Shown here in pieces: positions 61,920-64,000 of a stretch of 64,000 nt of DNA. The first letter of the stretch is position 1. The number at the start of each line of letters is the position of its first letter. The translations under genes were made by a program, and so were the position numbers. Source of the DNA: CBETVX01 sp965539935 (lineage in GTDB: Bacteria; Bacillota; Clostridia; Peptostreptococcales; Caminicellaceae); assembly GCA_965539935.1 (NCBI GenBank), contig CBETVX010000007.1, positions 8,045 through 72,044 on the forward strand, read 5' to 3'. Below the pieces are notes generated by a model, which made no database searches, was not told the origin of the DNA, and saw only the letters and a list, made by a program, of their open reading frames with translations.

Positions 61920-62000
61920 TTCTTAAATAATAAAATAAAATATAACAATGGTAAATTTTTTGAAAATTTTAAATAGTTAAGTAATTGTTTATTAATGCAA

Positions 62001-62031
62001 AAAGGATAGTTTTTTGTAAAACTTATCCTTT
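62001..62031 (-). terminator. Terminator of the P-loop/Asp23 gene
   Basis: AAAGGATA (62001-62008) pairs with TATCCTTT (62024-62031), followed on the minus strand by TTTGC. Confidence 0.6.
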
Positions 62032-62148
62032 GGAAACATTAGGAAAATGTAACATAAAACGTTTTCCCGACCTTTAAATTTTTCAATGTTCGCTCTCTTC
62101 AAATGAATTATAACATACATGCATATATCTGTAAAGATTTTATCAAAG

Positions 62149-62958
62149 TTATATTTGTAAACTTTTTATATAAACATTTATTGCCAATACATTTATTGAT
62201 GTTATTTTTTCAATCTCAACTTTAATTTGGTTTTGTAGATTTTTTGCAATAATATTTAATGGTTTTCCATATTTCACAGATATATTTACATCTATAACTA
62301 TCCCATGGGGATAATTTGTTACATAGATTGTATTGAATTTATGAAATCCCTTTATGTTTTTACCTACATATTTAATTATTTGTCTAATTGCTCTATCGGA
62401 TATTATATATTTACCCATATAACTAAAGGTTGGTCTAACCACAGATTTTTCAGCTATGTATAAGGTATTGTCTTTCTTTCTTTTAAATATCCTTAATGGA
62501 TCCACAAAATATCCTGAAAAATGTTTTTTTAGTTCAAAGGTAGGAACTGGAATAACATGTTTGCCTTCTTTTTTTCTTGAGATTTGTGCTATTTTTATTT
62601 CATCTTCACTGGCTATTTCGTGAATATAAACAATTTCCTGTATTGGTCCTATTTCTAAATTTTTTATTATCTTTATTACCATTTTTTCAGACGTACCTAT
62701 GACGAGAATACTTCTAGGATTTTCTTCATCTATAGCTTTTTTTACAGTTTTCCTGTGTCTGTCTTCTATAAATAATGCTCTTTTAACTGCTGCGATTCTA
62801 GTCTTTTCACTTTTAGCAGATTTACCGGCTATTATTTTGTTTTCTCTAATTAACAACCCATCATCTATTATATATTCAATATCTCTCTCATAGGCTAAAG
62901 ACAATGCTCGATAGCTTTTTCCCGTTCCACTTTTTCCCACAAGGGCTACTACTCTCAT
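62149..62958 (-). CDS. P-loop ATPase fused to an Asp23/Gls24-type domain
   Basis: A 269-residue protein. The N-terminus has Walker A GKSGTGKS (8-15), an IIDDGLLI strand, and ILVIGTSEKM, an arrangement like a small nucleotide kinase or ATPase. The C-terminal 100 residues (from about 170, RPTFSYMGKYIISDRAIRQIIKYVG onward) match the Asp23/YloU family, which forms envelope-stress or membrane-associated complexes. The combination is uncommon. The function is unknown; a link to envelope homeostasis is inferred from the Asp23 part. RBS GGAGGT. Confidence 0.75.
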   Translation of the reverse strand: MRVVALVGKSGTGKSYRALSLAYERDIEYIIDDGLLIRENKIIAGKSAKSEKTRIAAVKRALFIEDRHRKTVKKAIDEENPRSILVIGTSEKMVIKIIKNLEIGPIQEIVYIHEIASEDEIKIAQISRKKEGKHVIPVPTFELKKHFSGYFVDPLRIFKRKKDNTLYIAEKSVVRPTFSYMGKYIISDRAIRQIIKYVGKNIKGFHKFNTIYVTNYPHGIVIDVNISVKYGKPLNIIAKNLQNQIKVEIEKITSINVLAINVYIKSLQI

Positions 62959-63031
62959 AATTTACCTCCAACTAAATAATTGATTCCTAATACTTTAAAT
63001 GTAAAAAATAGAAAAACAGTTTTAAATACAA

Positions 63032-63046
63032 TGATAATCATTATAA
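63032..63046. promoter_or_regulatory. Fur-box-like site
   Basis: TGATAATCATTATAA matches the 7-1-7 Fur box TGATAATNATTATCA at 13 of 14 fixed positions. It lies 35 bp upstream of the ferredoxin -35 box and 74 bp from the start of the divergent P-loop/Asp23 gene. Confidence 0.65.
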
Positions 63047-63080
63047 ATTAGCCTTTTTTTATTTTTTTTAGAGAGTATTA

Positions 63081-63109
63081 TTGTTTATATGAATATTTTT
63101 TTGTATACT
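63081..63109 (+). promoter_or_regulatory. Sigma-A promoter of the ferredoxin gene
   Basis: TTGTTT (63081-63086), 17 bp, TATACT (63104-63109). Confidence 0.65.
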
Positions 63110-63155
63110 TTCTAAAGTAAAGACTTTATATTAAATATAAAAGGAGGAAATACTA

Positions 63156-63326
63156 ATGGCTTATAAAATTACTGACGCTTGTATTAACTGTGGTGCTTGC
63201 GAACCAGAATGTCCAGTTGAAGTAATCAGCGCTGGAGATGATACATACGTAATCGATGCTTCAGGATGTATTGATTGTGGAGCATGTGCTAATGTATGTC
63301 CAGTAGATGCACCTCAACCAGAATAG
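63156..63326 (+). CDS. 2[4Fe-4S] ferredoxin (56 aa)
   Basis: A short gene with AAGGAGGA upstream of the ATG. The protein is a classic clostridial ferredoxin: CINCGACEPECPVEVI in the first half and CIDCGACANVCPVDAP in the second give eight Cys in two CxxCxxCxxxCP motifs. It is the main low-potential electron carrier of anaerobes. It has its own promoter and terminator. A Fur-box-like site lies upstream. Confidence 0.98.
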   Translation: MAYKITDACINCGACEPECPVEVISAGDDTYVIDASGCIDCGACANVCPVDAPQPE

Positions 63327-63352
63327 TATCTAAAATAGACTTTCTATTTCTT

Positions 63353-63388
63353 AAAGATTAAGCCAATTGGCTTAATCTTTTATTTTTT
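63353..63388. terminator. Bidirectional terminator between ferredoxin and marR-like genes
   Basis: A 12-bp perfect stem (63353-63364 / 63369-63380) with loop AATT, followed by TTTATTTTTT on the plus strand. It overlaps the 3' end of the MarR gene. Confidence 0.92.
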
Positions 63389-63830
63389 CATATTTATCAA
63401 CGGTAGTTTGATTAATTTTACTTAAGAATTTCAAAACCGCCTTCTCCTCGTTAAGGGTTATATCCTTTAATATAAACTTAAATAATTCCTTTTCATTTTC
63501 TATTATTTTATTATATACCCTTTTTCCATCCTCAGTTAGCCTTAGATTAAATACTCTTTTATCTCTTTCAGATTTTTCTTTGATAATATATCCACAGGCT
63601 ACCATCTTATTTATTATGGGTGTTATAATACCTCTTTCAAAGTCCATTTCTTTTATTAGACTTTGCATAGATTTCTCTATTTCATCTCCAACCTTTTTTA
63701 GTATATGTATATCTAAAAAGGATAATTTTTCATGGACATCTTCTAACTCTATTCCAGATTTATCTATAGATAGAACTTTGTATATTATTTTTTCTAATAT
63801 TCTATTTATTTCTTTATAATAATTAGCCAC
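63372..63830 (-). CDS. MarR family transcriptional regulator
   Basis: A protein of about 152 residues with a winged helix (LSFLDIHILKKVGDEIEKSMQSLIKEMDFERGIITPIINKMVACGYI) and the wing KSERDKRVFNLRLTEDGKRVYNKI, the standard MarR DxRxxxxxLTxxG motif. The GTG at 63830 has AGGTGG five bases upstream. Its start region overlaps a Fur-box-like site directly downstream of its promoter, so it may respond to iron. The regulated genes are not seen. Confidence 0.9.
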   Translation of the reverse strand: MANYYKEINRILEKIIYKVLSIDKSGIELEDVHEKLSFLDIHILKKVGDEIEKSMQSLIKEMDFERGIITPIINKMVACGYIIKEKSERDKRVFNLRLTEDGKRVYNKIIENEKELFKFILKDITLNEEKAVLKFLSKINQTTVDKYEKIKD

Positions 63831-63843
63831 AACAACCACCTAT

Positions 63844-63891
63844 TGATAATGATTTTCACTCAATTATATCATAAATATATCTATGCAGCAA
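63844..63891 (-). promoter_or_regulatory. marR promoter with a downstream Fur-box-like operator
   Basis: On the minus strand TTGCTG (63886-63891), 17 bp, TATAAT (63863-63868). TGATAATGATTTTCA at 63844-63858 (plus strand) matches the Fur box at 13 of 14 positions and covers the start point region, a classic repressor position. The remaining bases to 64000 are AT-rich with nothing I can support. Confidence 0.7.
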
Positions 63892-64000
63892 ACTATGTAA
63901 TTTTTTTCATATTTTGTCCCACTATGAAATATATATAGTATAGTAATTCATTTATTCATCCCAAATTATTTATTTTTTTTCATGATAGTTTGAAATATTC

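Overview
The window looks like a chromosomal segment of a low-GC, anaerobic, endospore-forming Firmicute of the Clostridia/Tissierellia type. The evidence is AT-rich DNA, strong AGGAGG ribosome binding sites with frequent TTG and GTG starts, four small CotF-like spore-coat genes, a 2[4Fe-4S] ferredoxin, MinD-type ATPases with inserted ferredoxin domains, a CIRCE-controlled groESL operon, sigma-54 circuits, and a bacterial OGG1-type glycosylase. Almost everything between 504 and 52036 lies on the minus strand. I found no tRNA, rRNA, CRISPR array, phage module or transposase.

Layout. 1-500: the 3' end of an unknown gene and a small repeat. 504-3790: guaA and guaB behind a guanine riboswitch whose aptamer, antiterminator and terminator can all be read. 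3892-5546: small coat-type genes. 5638-14352: a peptide and peptidoglycan-peptide salvage block (OppA-like lipoprotein, LD-carboxypeptidase, M20 amidohydrolase, dipeptide epimerase). It is preceded by lysA with a consensus -24/-12 promoter and by a sigma-54 activator. 14652-18931: a CheY-like protein, then a two-component system with an ABC exporter. 19031-21159: a membrane-anchored serine hydrolase flanked by two nearly identical 156-bp direct repeats. 21279-23406: groESL. 23674-27660: a pantothenate operon (DUF2520/PanG-like, panB, panC, panD, nucleotidyltransferase-like protein). Its upstream region encodes a roughly 190-nt structured RNA with its own promoter and terminator; it is either a 6S RNA or a leader of the operon. 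27716-31849: GNAT, AIM24, IolB and DUF554 proteins. 31904-36272: fur-DUF134 and an Mrp/MinD-ferredoxin/NifX-like metal cluster. 36457-47206: a second sigma-54 circuit in which a divergently encoded activator faces a -24/-12 promoter for an S9 peptidase, M20 peptidase and oligopeptide ABC operon. 47271-58215: a UbiD-UbiA-UbiX-UbiD operon facing away from an NMT1/THI5-type ABC transporter, followed by a U32 protein and a class III aminotransferase. 58330-63891: an 8-oxoguanine glycosylase, a lysozyme-like membrane protein, glutamate dehydrogenase, a P-loop/Asp23 fusion, ferredoxin and a MarR regulator, with two Fur-box-like sites.

The strongest theme is peptide scavenging. Two separate sigma-54 activators each sit beside a -24/-12 promoter that serves peptide or diaminopimelate utilisation genes, and both solute-binding-protein genes are followed by an intercistronic hairpin. 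The least explained parts are the quinone-type UbiD/UbiA/UbiX block with its own ABC importer but no early pathway genes, the structured RNA ahead of the pan genes, the P-loop/Asp23 fusion, and a dispersed family of degenerate intergenic repeats.
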